From UBA11650 sp963997925 (GTDB lineage: Bacteria; Chloroflexota; Dehalococcoidia; Lucifugimonadales; UBA3495): DNA of 64,000 nt. Under the pieces are notes generated by a model. That model was not told the DNA's origin. It did not search any database and worked only from the letters and a program-made list of their open reading frames with translations. The stretch covers positions 4,980-68,979 of the forward strand of contig CAXEOX010000004.1 of assembly GCA_963997925.1 (NCBI GenBank). Reading direction: 5' to 3'. The stretch's first letter is position 1, and the number at the start of each line of letters is the position of its first letter. The position numbers and the translations under genes are program-made. This document shows, piece after piece, positions 50,205-59,246 of this stretch.

Positions 50205-50879
50205 TTATTCTTCAACGACTACGGCAAAGACCCACGGACATATTACTAAGAATAGAGCGTCGAAGATAGCTAAGAGAGGCAGCCACCGGTTCAATCCCAC
50301 CCCGGATTCAGACCCCATGGATGCGGAGGAAGCTTCAACCGCTGCGATAATCACCGGCAAAATGACCGGGAAGAAAAGCACCGGGAGCATGATTTCCCGA
50401 GACCTTGTCTGGACAGCGATGGCAGAAAACAGTGTGCCGACCAGAGCGAATCCCAGCGTGGCCAAAGCGATGGTTAACACGAGGGTTAAAGACAATACTG
50501 AAAAATTTAGCAGTACACCGAAGACCGGCAGCAAAGCAACTTCCACCGAAAGCATGAATAGGAAACTGCCAAAGGCCTTGCCCAAGAAGATGGCGTCCCG
50601 GCTCACCGGAGACAGCAGCAATCCGTCCAACCCGCCCTGCTCCATCTCCCGAACGAAGGACCGGTTCATGGCCAACGTCGCCGCAAAGGCGAAGGTTACC
50701 CAGATTATCCCTGGGGCCAGCACGGTGACCCGCTGCGCCGTGACGTTCAGCGCGAAGTTAAACACAATCACAATCAACAAGCTGAAGACCAACACCGACA
50801 CCACCAGATCCCGGGAACGCCACTCTAGTAGGATATCCTTCCCCACCAGAATCAAGACCGGCCTCAGTAACTGCATCAT
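50205..50879 (-). CDS. ccmB: Heme exporter protein B
   Basis: CcmB is the ABC-type permease partner of CcmA. The 224-residue product has six hydrophobic segments and the family opening LVGKDILLEWRSRDLVVSVLVF. It also has the internal EQGGLDGLLLSPVSRDAIFLGK segment that contacts the ATPase. ATG 50879 overlaps the ccmA stop by four bases. Confidence 0.9.
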   Translation of the reverse strand: MMQLLRPVLILVGKDILLEWRSRDLVVSVLVFSLLIVIVFNFALNVTAQRVTVLAPGIIWVTFAFAATLAMNRSFVREMEQGGLDGLLLSPVSRDAIFLGKAFGSFLFMLSVEVALLPVFGVLLNFSVLSLTLVLTIALATLGFALVGTLFSAIAVQTRSREIMLPVLFFPVILPVIIAAVEASSASMGSESGVGLNRWLPLLAIFDALFLVICPWVFAVVVEE

Positions 50880-51598
50880 CGGTTGGACTCCAGGGACGTG
50901 GTAACGTAACGCCGGAACTCGGCATCGCCGTCCGTCCCACTCGATCCGGGCCGCTGGATTTTACCTTCAGCCAACAGACCGACTTGGCCGGCCCATGAGA
51001 ACCCCAAGTCGATGTCGTGGGTAGTCATGACCACGGAACGTCCGGAGGCTGTCCACTCTTGCAGTAGTTCCTTGAGCATTTCCACCGACCCCCGGTCCAA
51101 CCCACTTTCCGGCTCATCCAGCATCAGGATCGGCGGTTGATGCAGGATAGCCCGGGCGATGGCTACGCGTTTCTGCATCCCGTGGGATAGACTGCGCAGC
51201 CGATATCCGGACCGGCGGCTCATCCCCAACCTGGAAAGGGCTTCGACAGCCCGTTTCTCAGGGTCTTTGAGACCGAACAAGCGCCCGTAGTAGACAAGGT
51301 TTTCCAGGGACGTAAGGTCGTCGTAGAGAAAAGTGCGGTGGGCAACGACACCAACCCGGCTCCGAACAGCCTGTGGGTTCCGACGTAAGTCATGACCGGA
51401 TACCAGAGCCGTGCCTGCGTCGGCCTTGGCTTGGGTGGACAAGATGCGCAGCAAGGTGGACTTGCCCGCGCCGTTGGCACCGAACAGGACGAGAAATTGC
51501 CCCCAGCCAAGGGTTAGATCCAAGTTCCAGAGTACCGGCCAGTCGCCAAAACTCTTTTCCAGTCCCTCTACCCTAATAGCGTCCCCAACAGGATTCAC
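50876..51598 (-). CDS. ccmA: Heme exporter ATP-binding protein A
   Basis: This ABC ATPase releases holo-CcmE from CcmC. The 240-residue product has Walker A FGANGAGKSTLLRIL, signature LSHGMQKRVAIARAI, Walker B PILMLDEPESGLD and the switch His in VMTTHDIDLG. GTG 51598 is the likely start, without a strong SD. A hairpin ACGGTTC/GAACCGT at 51664-51687 lies in its leader. It is first in ccmABCDE. Confidence 0.88.
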   Translation of the reverse strand: MNPVGDAIRVEGLEKSFGDWPVLWNLDLTLGWGQFLVLFGANGAGKSTLLRILSTQAKADAGTALVSGHDLRRNPQAVRSRVGVVAHRTFLYDDLTSLENLVYYGRLFGLKDPEKRAVEALSRLGMSRRSGYRLRSLSHGMQKRVAIARAILHQPPILMLDEPESGLDRGSVEMLKELLQEWTASGRSVVMTTHDIDLGFSWAGQVGLLAEGKIQRPGSSGTDGDAEFRRYVTTSLESNR

Positions 51599-51939
51599 CG
51601 GCGCAACGATATTCTACTCCGCCGCTGCAGCTAACCCGAAGGGAGAGAAGGGAACCAAATAGAACGGTTCCGAATCAACAGAACCGTCGTCATAAGCCTC
51701 GCGGCCGATATGACCCAACGCACAACTCCTTGCCAACCTTCAGGTACGATTCGAATTCTCATGATATCCTTGAAGGAAGTGGCAATACAAGTTGAAAGGT
51801 CCTTAGGGGTCCTAAATGACGTGGGCACAGAGGTAGTACACGCTGTGCAAAACCGCCCCCTTTCGTAAAGGGGGCAGGGGAATATCCACGGCACCACCTC
51901 ACCTCGAGAGGGCGTCGCCATCAGCCGCCGGGAATTCCC
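51599..51939. other. ccmA upstream region with palindromic repeat
   Basis: This 341-base gap holds the ccmA leader hairpin (51664-51687) and a REP-like palindrome (51855-51875). No promoter is convincing and no gene is seen. Confidence 0.5.
51855..51875. repeat. REP-like perfect palindrome
   Basis: GCCCCCTTT-CGT-AAAGGGGGC is a perfect 9-bp stem. It is closely related in form to the palindrome inside gatA at 1458 and to the hairpins at 55573-55623. Confidence 0.7.
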
Positions 51940-52584
51940 CTAGGCGGCGTCGCGGATGTAAGTGAGGACCGCTTGGACCCGGGGATGAAGGTCGCCATTG
52001 TGGCCCAAGTGGAGTTCTTGGTATATAGCGTTGATATAGTTCTCCACCGACTTGGTTCCGAGAACCAGATTATCGGCGATGGCCGAGTTGTTGTAGCCCT
52101 TGGCCATCATCGACAGAACTTCTTGCTGGCGCGGAGTGAGACCGGCTGTATCCGAGCCTTTACGCGGCTTCATGCTGTTGACCCCTCCCTGGTCCATGAC
52201 AACCAATCCGCAAGCCGCTCCCTCGATAGCCCGTACCAAGGCATCGGCATCGGTCACCGATTGTTTCAGAACGTAGGACCAACCGGACATCTCATCGGAA
52301 GCAATCAAGCTGACGTACTCCCGCTCCTTATGGGCCGACAAGAGAATCACACCCATATCCGGGTGGTTTGACTTGATAGCCTTGCCAGCCTCGATACCGT
52401 TGGGATCACTACCCAACTCTATGTCCATCAATACGACCTCAGGACGCATCTGGCCGGTGGCTTGGATGGCTGCATTGCCATCGCACACGGCGCCTACGAT
52501 TTCCAGATTGGGTATCGCCCCCAAGGAAATCTTCAGCATGTCTCGAAAGAGACCTTCATTCTCAACGATAAGAACCTTGACCAT
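51940..52584 (-). CDS. NarL/LuxR-family response regulator
   Basis: The 214-residue protein has a receiver domain (VKVLIVENEGLFRDMLKISL, phospho-acceptor Asp in VVLMDIEL, Lys in YVLKQS) and a C-terminal LuxR-type HTH (LTPRQQEVLSMMAKGYNNSAIA). Phosphorylation by a sensor kinase would control dimerisation and DNA binding. No kinase gene is adjacent, so it is an orphan here. ATG 52584, after GGAGGGG, is preferred over TTG 52587. Confidence 0.88.
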   Translation of the reverse strand: MVKVLIVENEGLFRDMLKISLGAIPNLEIVGAVCDGNAAIQATGQMRPEVVLMDIELGSDPNGIEAGKAIKSNHPDMGVILLSAHKEREYVSLIASDEMSGWSYVLKQSVTDADALVRAIEGAACGLVVMDQGGVNSMKPRKGSDTAGLTPRQQEVLSMMAKGYNNSAIADNLVLGTKSVENYINAIYQELHLGHNGDLHPRVQAVLTYIRDAA

Positions 52585-52770
52585 CAATCCCCTCCGGAGC
52601 CGCGAATCGCCCTACCCTTATCCGGTGCATCGTCCCGGTATTCAAAGGCCTTATAACGGAGTTTATGGAGGATGATTTCTTAACGCAATGTCATAGACAC
52701 AAGATTCTTGTCGAGAAAAATATAGGGGATGATGAAGCGGTCCGGAGGGCTGAAGCAGCGAGCCCTCACC

Positions 52771-52831
52771 CCGGCTCCGATTTCATTGGAACCACCCCTC
52801 TACCGTGGTGAGAGGGGACGGGGGTGAGGGA
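52771..52831. repeat. Intergenic palindromic element
   Basis: CCCTCACCCC and GGGGTGAGGG are the outer arms, with CCCTCT/AGAGGG as an inner pair. It has the layout of the other G/C-run palindromes here and lies 3' of the SDR gene. Confidence 0.6.
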
Positions 52832-52878
52832 CATTTTTCGAGACAACCGAGTTGGCCGTAGCTGCAAACTCTCTGGAA

Positions 52879-53673
52879 CTACGGTGTCTTGATACTTACT
52901 CCGCCGTCTACCGCCCAGGTGACTCCGGTGATGTACGCCGCTGCTGGCGAGGCCAGGAAAACCGACAGATAGCCCGGTTCTTTGAGCCTTCCGGTCCGGC
53001 CCAAGGGTACCTGCTTCGCAGCGGTGTCTTGGCGCGTCTGATAAGCCTCTGCGGACATCTGGTCCGGATCTGGAAACGAGCCCGGCGCGACAGTGTTGAC
53101 TCGCACGCCGAAGGGCGCCCATTCTTGAGCCAAACATTCGGTGAACCGCATAAGACCCGCCTTGGCTGCGTCATAGGCCGAGTACTCGGGGCGGCCCCGG
53201 AATGACGCCCAGCCGGAGATATTGATGACGCAACCCTGTCGGCGCTCCAACAGGTGGGGACCGACGGCCCGGCACCCTTGAAAGGCCTCGGTCAAGTTAA
53301 TGTCGATAACGTTGTGCCAATCTTCCTCGGTCATCCCTTCAGTATCGCTGCCGGGTAGTTTAACCACGGGCTTGTGTATGGAGTCGCCAACACAATTGAC
53401 TAGCGTGTCGATATGGCCGAACTCTTTGAGCACCTGTTCTGTTATTCGGTCCATGTCGGCAGACTTTGTAGCATCGCCCGCCAAGGGGAGGGCGGTCCTT
53501 CCCAAAGCGCGGACTTCTTTCGCCACCTGATTGACACCGGTTTCGGTGAATCCCGTGATGGCCACATCAGCGCCCGCTTCGGCAAACACCATCGCGATGC
53601 CTTTACCGATACCCCGGCCCGCTCCAACCAACAATACCTTTTGTCCTGCGACGTCAAACTCTGGAATACTCAT
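52879..53673 (-). CDS. SDR family oxidoreductase
   Basis: The 264-residue classical SDR has the cofactor motif VGAGRGIGKGIAMVFAEAGA, the NAG-like LVNCVGDS, the catalytic Ser in INISGWASF and the YSAYDAAKAGLMRFTE active site. A TGVTWAVDGGVSIKTP C-terminus follows. It is a cytoplasmic NAD(P)-dependent oxidoreductase of unknown substrate. GAGGAGG precedes ATG 53673. It lies 27 bases downstream of the endonuclease III-like gene. Confidence 0.88.
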   Translation of the reverse strand: MSIPEFDVAGQKVLLVGAGRGIGKGIAMVFAEAGADVAITGFTETGVNQVAKEVRALGRTALPLAGDATKSADMDRITEQVLKEFGHIDTLVNCVGDSIHKPVVKLPGSDTEGMTEEDWHNVIDINLTEAFQGCRAVGPHLLERRQGCVINISGWASFRGRPEYSAYDAAKAGLMRFTECLAQEWAPFGVRVNTVAPGSFPDPDQMSAEAYQTRQDTAAKQVPLGRTGRLKEPGYLSVFLASPAAAYITGVTWAVDGGVSIKTP

Positions 53674-53700
53674 TTGGTTGAATCCTCCTCATAGTCTGGG

Positions 53701-54516
53701 TTAATCTTCGTCTCTGCTGACCGTGACCGGTTCCAGTAGCAATTCTCTCCAGTCTTGCCAGGAAGCCGGATCTACCTCCGGAAAAGTATCTGTTTGGTAT
53801 TCTGCTTGCCGGGAGAGACAGATAGCAACTGGACAACGGAAGCAAGCAGGGGCTTTGGTGCAGACTGTTTGGGCGTGGAGCCGGATAATCTCGTGTAGGT
53901 CGACCATGGCCAAACCTCGTTGGTCCATCCAGGGACGGTGACTGAGGTACAAGCTCTTCAGCGACGCTCTGAGAAGTTGGACGGGAACCCCGGCGGCAAT
54001 TCCGGAAACCCGTTCAACCAACCGGCAGGCATTGCCGTCCAGGGGTAGAGCCTCGCCTCCCCAGCCGTAGGCTATTACACATCCGGCTATCTTTTCTCCC
54101 ACACCCTTGATTTGCTTCAATCCATCTCTGTCTCGCGGTACCACCCCTTCATGGTCCCTGATTACTTGAGCCGCTGACTCTATAAATGGCTTCTGGCCCA
54201 CACGGACGATGCGGTCCAAGTCTCCGTCGGCCCAACCCTGCAACAAGCGCTCGGAAGTTGGAAATCTCCGGAAGAAGTCATGGCACATCCGCACCAAAAG
54301 CCGGTCCTTGGTTCGGGCGCTGAGCCCGAATAGAATCAGCGTCCTATAGGGACTCCTGCGAACTCCTTGTTCTCTCCAAATTCGGGACTCCCAGGGGAAC
54401 CCGCGGTATAGCTCGTCCAAGCGGTCGAGCATCGACAAGATAGCGGCATCGTCGATCGGATTTATCCCGCCCTTGTTGTTGACCCCAGTTACCCTAATTC
54501 CTTCCCCAGTCTTCAT
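53701..54516 (-). CDS. Endonuclease III-like HhH-GPD DNA glycosylase with [4Fe-4S] motif
   Basis: The product, about 271 residues, has the HhH motif with catalytic-position Lys (LKQIKGVGEKIAGCVIAYG), the GPD Asp in LPLDGNACRLVERV and a C-terminal cysteine cluster (CTKAPACFRCPVAIC). Together these indicate a base-excision DNA glycosylase/lyase of the Nth/MutY superfamily. The cluster spacing is C-x5-C-x2-C-x4-C rather than the C-x6-C-x2-C-x5-C of endonuclease III, so the subfamily is unclear. The start is uncertain: ATG 54516, or TTG 54555 further up. Confidence 0.8.
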   Translation of the reverse strand: MKTGEGIRVTGVNNKGGINPIDDAAILSMLDRLDELYRGFPWESRIWREQGVRRSPYRTLILFGLSARTKDRLLVRMCHDFFRRFPTSERLLQGWADGDLDRIVRVGQKPFIESAAQVIRDHEGVVPRDRDGLKQIKGVGEKIAGCVIAYGWGGEALPLDGNACRLVERVSGIAAGVPVQLLRASLKSLYLSHRPWMDQRGLAMVDLHEIIRLHAQTVCTKAPACFRCPVAICLSRQAEYQTDTFPEVDPASWQDWRELLLEPVTVSRDED

Positions 54517-54757
54517 GACGGCTGGAAGTGTAGCCCAGGGAACTAAGCCAGTCAATCGAAGGCCAAGCCTATTTTTTCCAAGTTAGGCCTTTCCCAAAGC
54601 ACGGACACATGGCGGCGATTTGAGTCTACGTTACTGCAATAGTTGCAAAGGATGGTGTAGAACGGGATAATCCTTGAGACTCGCCAACCGGTGCCTGTTC
54701 ACGCCGGACGGAGCCGGATGGCAAACCCCTTAACTCAAACAATCAGGAGAGATTTCG

Positions 54758-55513
54758 ATGAGAATCGCCAGGTATCTCGCTCACGGTCAGATCAGCTACG
54801 GGGTCATCGATGGAGACGACGTTAAACAACTCACCACCACACCCTTCGAGCCCCACGAAGTAACCGACCATATCCATCCCCTGTCCGACGTCAAACTACT
54901 GGCGCCCTGCGTACCGGGCAAGATTCTGGCCATCGGCCTCAACTATTCCAGCCACTTGCATGACCGGCCAAGCCCGACAGTGCCGATGGTCTTCTACAAG
55001 ACAACCACTTCTCTCATCGGGCCGGGAGACACCATCATCCGGCCCAAGGGCACCAATAAACTGGACGCGGAAGCCGAATTGGTCGTCATCATTAAGGACA
55101 AATGCCGCAACGTTTCCAAGGCGGACGCCCTGCAGCACGTCCTGGGTTACACCTGCGGCAACGATGTCAGCGCCCGGGACTGGCAGGAGGAAGACCGCAA
55201 CTGGTGGCGCGCCAAGTCAACGGATACCTTCTCCCCCGCCGGTCCATGGATCGAGACCGAACTGGACCCCCGCAACATCCGGGTCACCGGCCGCATCAAC
55301 GGCCAGGACGTTCAGAGCGAAAGCACCAGTTACCTGATATTCGACATTCCCACCCTGGTGTCCTTCCTCTCGGAGTACATCACGCTGGAAGCCGGAGATA
55401 TGATTTACACCGGAACGCCGGGCACACCCGGGGAGATGAAAGACGGCGACGTTTGCGAGATTGATATCGAAGGTATCGGAGTGCTCAGCAATCCCGTGAA
55501 GCTGGAAGCGTAA
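54758..55513 (+). CDS. Fumarylacetoacetate hydrolase family protein
   Basis: The 251-residue protein has the FAH fold: ILAIGLNYSSHLHD, MVFYKTTTSLIGPGDTI and the metal-binding Glu/Asp set (LDAEAELVVII, GNDVSARDWQ). A DMIYTGTPGTPGEMKDGD C-terminal segment follows. Members hydrolyse, isomerise or decarboxylate 2,4-dioxo or related acids with Mg(II), commonly in aromatic degradation. The reaction here is not determinable. CAGGAGAGA precedes ATG 54758. Confidence 0.88.
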   Translation: MRIARYLAHGQISYGVIDGDDVKQLTTTPFEPHEVTDHIHPLSDVKLLAPCVPGKILAIGLNYSSHLHDRPSPTVPMVFYKTTTSLIGPGDTIIRPKGTNKLDAEAELVVIIKDKCRNVSKADALQHVLGYTCGNDVSARDWQEEDRNWWRAKSTDTFSPAGPWIETELDPRNIRVTGRINGQDVQSESTSYLIFDIPTLVSFLSEYITLEAGDMIYTGTPGTPGEMKDGDVCEIDIEGIGVLSNPVKLEA

Positions 55514-55553
55514 ACGGCGTTAGTCTCGATCGGCACTGCGTTTGGTGCGTACG

Positions 55554-55645
55554 GCACACCCCCTCTCTAACTCGCCCCCATAACGGGGGCGAAGACAAAA
55601 TCCCTTCCCCCTTTATGGGGGAAGGTTAGGATGGGGGTGTTGTGC
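55554..55645. repeat. MITE/REP-like compound palindrome
   Basis: An outer imperfect stem (GCACACCCCC...GGGGGTGTTGTGC, with CTAAC/GTTAG inside) encloses two perfect hairpins, CGCCCCC-ATAAC-GGGGGCG (55573-55591) and TTCCCCC-TTTAT-GGGGGAA (55604-55622). No transposase is present. It separates the convergent FAH and SDR genes. Confidence 0.7.
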
Positions 55646-55675
55646 TTTCAGCAACCGCGTTTCTTGGACCGGAAA

Positions 55676-56509
55676 CTAATCCAAACCCACCTTGCGCAGG
55701 ATAAAAGCATCCGAGGCCATTATCTCGGGTATACGTGGCGCTAGATTTTCAAAATCGTCGGCTACGGCGTTGATTAGCCGCCCGCTGAGCTTGCCGGAGT
55801 CGTCACTGGCTAGGAACACGGCTAGCTCGGCGGCCCGGTCGATGGACGCGCCGCCTCCGCTGGTTACCCGTTTCCCCAACTCAAAAAGGTCTTGGTCACC
55901 GACCCGCTCCGCACCGTCCCGCAACTCCACCCACATCTGGGTATCGATGGAGCCCGGACCCAGAGAGTTGACCTGCACGTTTTTGCCGTCCAGTTCCAGC
56001 CAGATGTTTTCAGTCAAACGAACGACCGCCACTTTGCTGGTGCAATAAGCGGTGGTGTTACGCCAGGCCGCCGTCGCTCCGGCCCCGGCCAGATTGACTA
56101 TCTTGCCCCGGTCCTGGGCAATCATCACCGGCAGCACTGCCCGGCAACACAGGAAGGTCCCCACCACGTTCACCTGGATGGTGTTGATCCACTCAGCGAC
56201 GTCGTTGTCCTGAAGCAACCCTACCGGCCCCCCGATGCCTGCGTTATTCACCAGGATATCTATTGTCGTGAACCGGTCCAAAGTCTGACGAACCATCTCA
56301 TCGACCTCAGCCTGGTTGGTTACATCCGTCGGCACGACATGAGTCGCCGCTCCCAACGCCCGGGCCATTCGGGCCGTCTCTTCCAATTCGCCGCCGCTCC
56401 GAGCTGCCAGGGTCATGCTAGCGCTTTCCCGGGCATACGCCAGGGCAATGGCCCGTCCGATTCCTCGCCCTGCTCCAGTAATTATCGCAACCCGGTCTTT
56501 TAGACGCAT
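55676..56509 (-). CDS. SDR family oxidoreductase
   Basis: The 277-residue classical SDR shows IITGAGRGIGRAIALAYARE, LVNNAGIGGP, the INLAGAGATAAW strand region and the active-site YCTSKVAVVRLTEN. In the catalytic Ser region the usual Ser appears replaced (NLAGAG), which may affect activity. An unusual C-terminus (LVNAVADDFENLAPRIPEIM-like) suggests a substrate loop different from FabG. Substrate unknown. GAGGAGC precedes ATG 56509. Confidence 0.85.
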   Translation of the reverse strand: MRLKDRVAIITGAGRGIGRAIALAYARESASMTLAARSGGELEETARMARALGAATHVVPTDVTNQAEVDEMVRQTLDRFTTIDILVNNAGIGGPVGLLQDNDVAEWINTIQVNVVGTFLCCRAVLPVMIAQDRGKIVNLAGAGATAAWRNTTAYCTSKVAVVRLTENIWLELDGKNVQVNSLGPGSIDTQMWVELRDGAERVGDQDLFELGKRVTSGGGASIDRAAELAVFLASDDSGKLSGRLINAVADDFENLAPRIPEIMASDAFILRKVGLD

Positions 56510-56578
56510 ATCAAAGCTCCTCTGCTCTTCAGCTTCCCAGAACCCGAGACATGGAGTACCGGAACCTAATATAGGTAT

Positions 56579-57718
56579 TTACTGGGGATTCCGCCAGGGG
56601 TAAACCATCGGCGACTGTCCTTGCCCTATGACCACCTTCCGGCCTTGCTGCCACTGTACGAGAACCGTAGAGCGTCCGATCTGACAACCGGTGTCCGGGT
56701 CGATCTTGAACCGCCCGTAGAACGTCGAGAAATCAAGGCGTCCGGCCACCTCCCGCAGCACCGCGTCTTCCAACGTCCCAGCATCCTCCGCGCAACGCTG
56801 AGCCACCAATCCGGCGGCATATGCCTGAACCATCGGATAATCGACAGCTTGATGCCCCTTACTCTGTAACGACGCCATAACCGCTGCCCCAGTGGGACCA
56901 TAATCGGTAGGATAGCTTCCGGTTTCCTCCCACTGGCTAGGCCCAACGAAACCGTCGGCGGCGTCGCCCAGTTGATCCCTGAACTGCTGGATGGGGGTGG
57001 CCACTACCGCCACGCTTTTCAGCCCAAGTCCCCGCCGCGACAATTGGCTGGCAAGCAACAAATCGTTTTGGATTCGGCCCACACCCAGAAGCAGATCAGG
57101 CCTCGCTTGTTCCACTTCATCGAGTAGGTCGCTGAAATCGTCTATCGCCGCATCGAATTCCCTTAACAGTTTGATTTTGAACCCCAGTTGGGCGGCCTGA
57201 CTTTCAACACCAGAGGTGACTGACTTGGGGAATGTTCCGGTACTGGCCCGCAGAATCGCCAAGGAACCGGCGTTGGAATCGGCATCCCGAACCGATGGTA
57301 GCCATTCTTCCAGGTAGCGGCTGGCGGGGGTGAGGATTCCAACTACCCAATTGAAACCCTTTTCGTATATCATGTCGGCTGCCCCGCCCTGGTTCCACAA
57401 CAGCCTGCCGTGGGCCTCCGCTACCTGGGCGGCGGCAAGAGCTAGAACACCGGAATAGGGGCCGAACAGAAGGTCTACGCGGTCGCTGGTGATGAGCCGT
57501 TCGGTGGTCTGGCCTGCCTGAGCAGTCTTGCTGGCATCGTCATAATAAATGACCGAGACGGGCCGTCCTGCATCGGAGTGTCCAACTTTGACACCCCCGG
57601 ACCGATTAACGTCCTCGGCCCAAGCCTGTAGTCCCGCCAGAGCCTGGCCGCCTTGCACTTGGAACTGGCCAGAGAGGGACACAGGTATCCCAACCTTTAG
57701 GGTATTGGAGCCTAACAT
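56579..57718 (-). CDS. Periplasmic-binding-protein-like (LivK type 1 fold) protein without signal peptide
   Basis: The 379-residue protein has the amino-acid ABC transporter binding-protein fold: LKVGIPVSLSGQFQVQGGQAL, VSVIYYDDASKTAQAGQTTE and VDLLFGPYSGVLALAAAQVA. The usual second lobe follows (DFSDLLDEVEQARPDLLLG). The N-terminus starts directly with the first strand, so no signal peptide or lipobox is visible. No permease or ATPase genes are adjacent. It may be a cytoplasmic ligand sensor in the manner of AmiC, or its start may be mis-set. It lies upstream of nothing on its own strand except the SDR. Confidence 0.75.
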   Translation of the reverse strand: MLGSNTLKVGIPVSLSGQFQVQGGQALAGLQAWAEDVNRSGGVKVGHSDAGRPVSVIYYDDASKTAQAGQTTERLITSDRVDLLFGPYSGVLALAAAQVAEAHGRLLWNQGGAADMIYEKGFNWVVGILTPASRYLEEWLPSVRDADSNAGSLAILRASTGTFPKSVTSGVESQAAQLGFKIKLLREFDAAIDDFSDLLDEVEQARPDLLLGVGRIQNDLLLASQLSRRGLGLKSVAVVATPIQQFRDQLGDAADGFVGPSQWEETGSYPTDYGPTGAAVMASLQSKGHQAVDYPMVQAYAAGLVAQRCAEDAGTLEDAVLREVAGRLDFSTFYGRFKIDPDTGCQIGRSTVLVQWQQGRKVVIGQGQSPMVYPWRNPQ

Positions 57719-57767
57719 TCTAATGCTGCGTCAATTTGATCGAGGCACACTACCCGGCCGTCACATA

Positions 57768-57861
57768 CTGTCATTCCGAGGAGCGCAGAGACGAGGAATC
57801 TGGGGAGTGCGACTGCTCCGATTCACAGATTCCTCTCCTTCCGCCAAAGGATCGGAATGAC
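57768..57861. repeat. Intergenic imperfect palindrome (TGTCATTCCGA... type)
   Basis: TGTCATTCCGA at the left end pairs with the TCGGAATGACA at the right end. Inner GAGGAATCTG/CAGATTCCTC arms also pair. This GTCATTCC...GGAATGAC design is a widespread bacterial interspersed repeat. It lies between the binding-protein gene and the FIST gene. Confidence 0.7.
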
Positions 57862-57949
57862 ATGATGAACGTCTCTCGGGCCATTACTGTCCGCCACATT
57901 GGAAGGCTAATATCGAACACAATGAACAGAGTTATTGGAGGCCAAGACC

Positions 57950-59134
57950 CTAAGTTTTAGGCCGGAAGATGCCGAAGGAACTGGTGTAGCCATGGAGAAA
58001 GGTGGTGCCGCTTACCGGGCCGATCTCCCCGTTGCAGAAGAAGCCGCCCAGGGGCACTTGTCCCAATTTGTCGTGGAATATCCCGGAATCGTGGTTGGGC
58101 TTTCCGTACAGATACTCCCCCCGGCCCAGGCAGGAGAAGAGCAGCGCGCCATGGATCTGATTCTCCCGGTTGTCGATGGCGTACCGGTCCAGCACTGCGG
58201 TCAGGTCGTCGCTGGAGGTTTCAGCATCGCGCAGATGGAACTGGACGATCTGTCCTTCTTTCAATATCTCGCCGACTGCCAGGTTCCCGGTGCGCTCATC
58301 CATCCCCACAACGTTGCGAATCAGGAAATCGCCTTGCTTGGGTTCGTCCAGGAACTCGTCCATCACCACGCCGAGGAAAAGCGAGTTGCGCATAAGCCCT
58401 CGGTCCCGTTCACCGGAGCTCTCAAACAGCTCTCTAAGCACCGTCAGCGGCGTTTCCTCGTCCAACCCAACTAGGATGTTGCTGCGGCTCTCGGTTATCC
58501 GCATAGGGTGTCCAACGGGGCGGCAGCCCTGGGCCACCACGGTATCAACAGTGATATTCCCATGCAATGCGATGCCCACCGCTCCGCCATGAAAGGTCTC
58601 ATCGCCCAAGAACAGCGCGTTTCCGCCCTGCTGCTGAGCGCCGCTGGCCAGTCCACCAATCTTGGCCGCCCGGCCGAAGGCAAAGTCCAAGCCCAGTATC
58701 AGGTTCTGTACCGGGAAGGAATATGGGTCCGCCAGTACGACGAATTGCGGGTCCTGGCTGTCGGTCACTTTAACCAGTTCTTCCCAGGAGGTTGGACCAG
58801 CGTCCAGGTCGGGAAGGCTATCGCTGTCCAGATGGAATTCAACAATCTCTACGTCGGGCAACACCGCGGCGGTGATAGACAACCCGGCCCGTTGCTCAAC
58901 CTCTTCCCCATTTCCGATGATTCCGCCACCGGAGCAACCGAACACCCGGGCCAAAGGCAGTTTCTGCTTGACCAAGGGCACGATGTCATCATATCCAGCC
59001 TGGTGATGGGGTGACACAAAGATGACCGCCAGGTTGGGCTTTTCATCTCCCAGTTGACCTTGAATGCCGGCGATGCACTCACCGATTGCGTCTTCCAAAC
59101 CGCTTTGTTCCGAGATTGCCGAAGCCCACTTCAT
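57950..59134 (-). CDS. FIST domain protein (small-ligand sensor type)
   Basis: The 394-residue protein has the FIST N and C domains: NLAVIFVSPHHQAGYDDIVP and RVFGCSGGGIIGNGEEVEQR, then GGLASGAQQQGGNALF. The C-domain includes HGALLFSCLGRGEYLYGKPN and GGFFCNGEIGPVSGTTFLHG. FIST modules are thought to sense small ligands, perhaps amino acids, usually attached to kinases or cyclases; here the module stands alone. ATG 59134 follows AGGGGAGG and is preferred over an upstream start at 59161. Confidence 0.85.
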   Translation of the reverse strand: MKWASAISEQSGLEDAIGECIAGIQGQLGDEKPNLAVIFVSPHHQAGYDDIVPLVKQKLPLARVFGCSGGGIIGNGEEVEQRAGLSITAAVLPDVEIVEFHLDSDSLPDLDAGPTSWEELVKVTDSQDPQFVVLADPYSFPVQNLILGLDFAFGRAAKIGGLASGAQQQGGNALFLGDETFHGGAVGIALHGNITVDTVVAQGCRPVGHPMRITESRSNILVGLDEETPLTVLRELFESSGERDRGLMRNSLFLGVVMDEFLDEPKQGDFLIRNVVGMDERTGNLAVGEILKEGQIVQFHLRDAETSSDDLTAVLDRYAIDNRENQIHGALLFSCLGRGEYLYGKPNHDSGIFHDKLGQVPLGGFFCNGEIGPVSGTTFLHGYTSSFGIFRPKT

Positions 59135-59246
59135 GCGGAATACCTCCCCTGGCCGGATCAAGATACGGGGTTAAGTATACCAAGGGCCGAAGACGTTGGC
59201 AGCACTGCAATCCTAGTTGGCAGCACTACAGTTGCTGATTGGAGCG

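Noticed and set aside
51855..57861. CRISPR array
   Set aside because: The palindromes differ from each other and are not regularly spaced; no cas genes are present.
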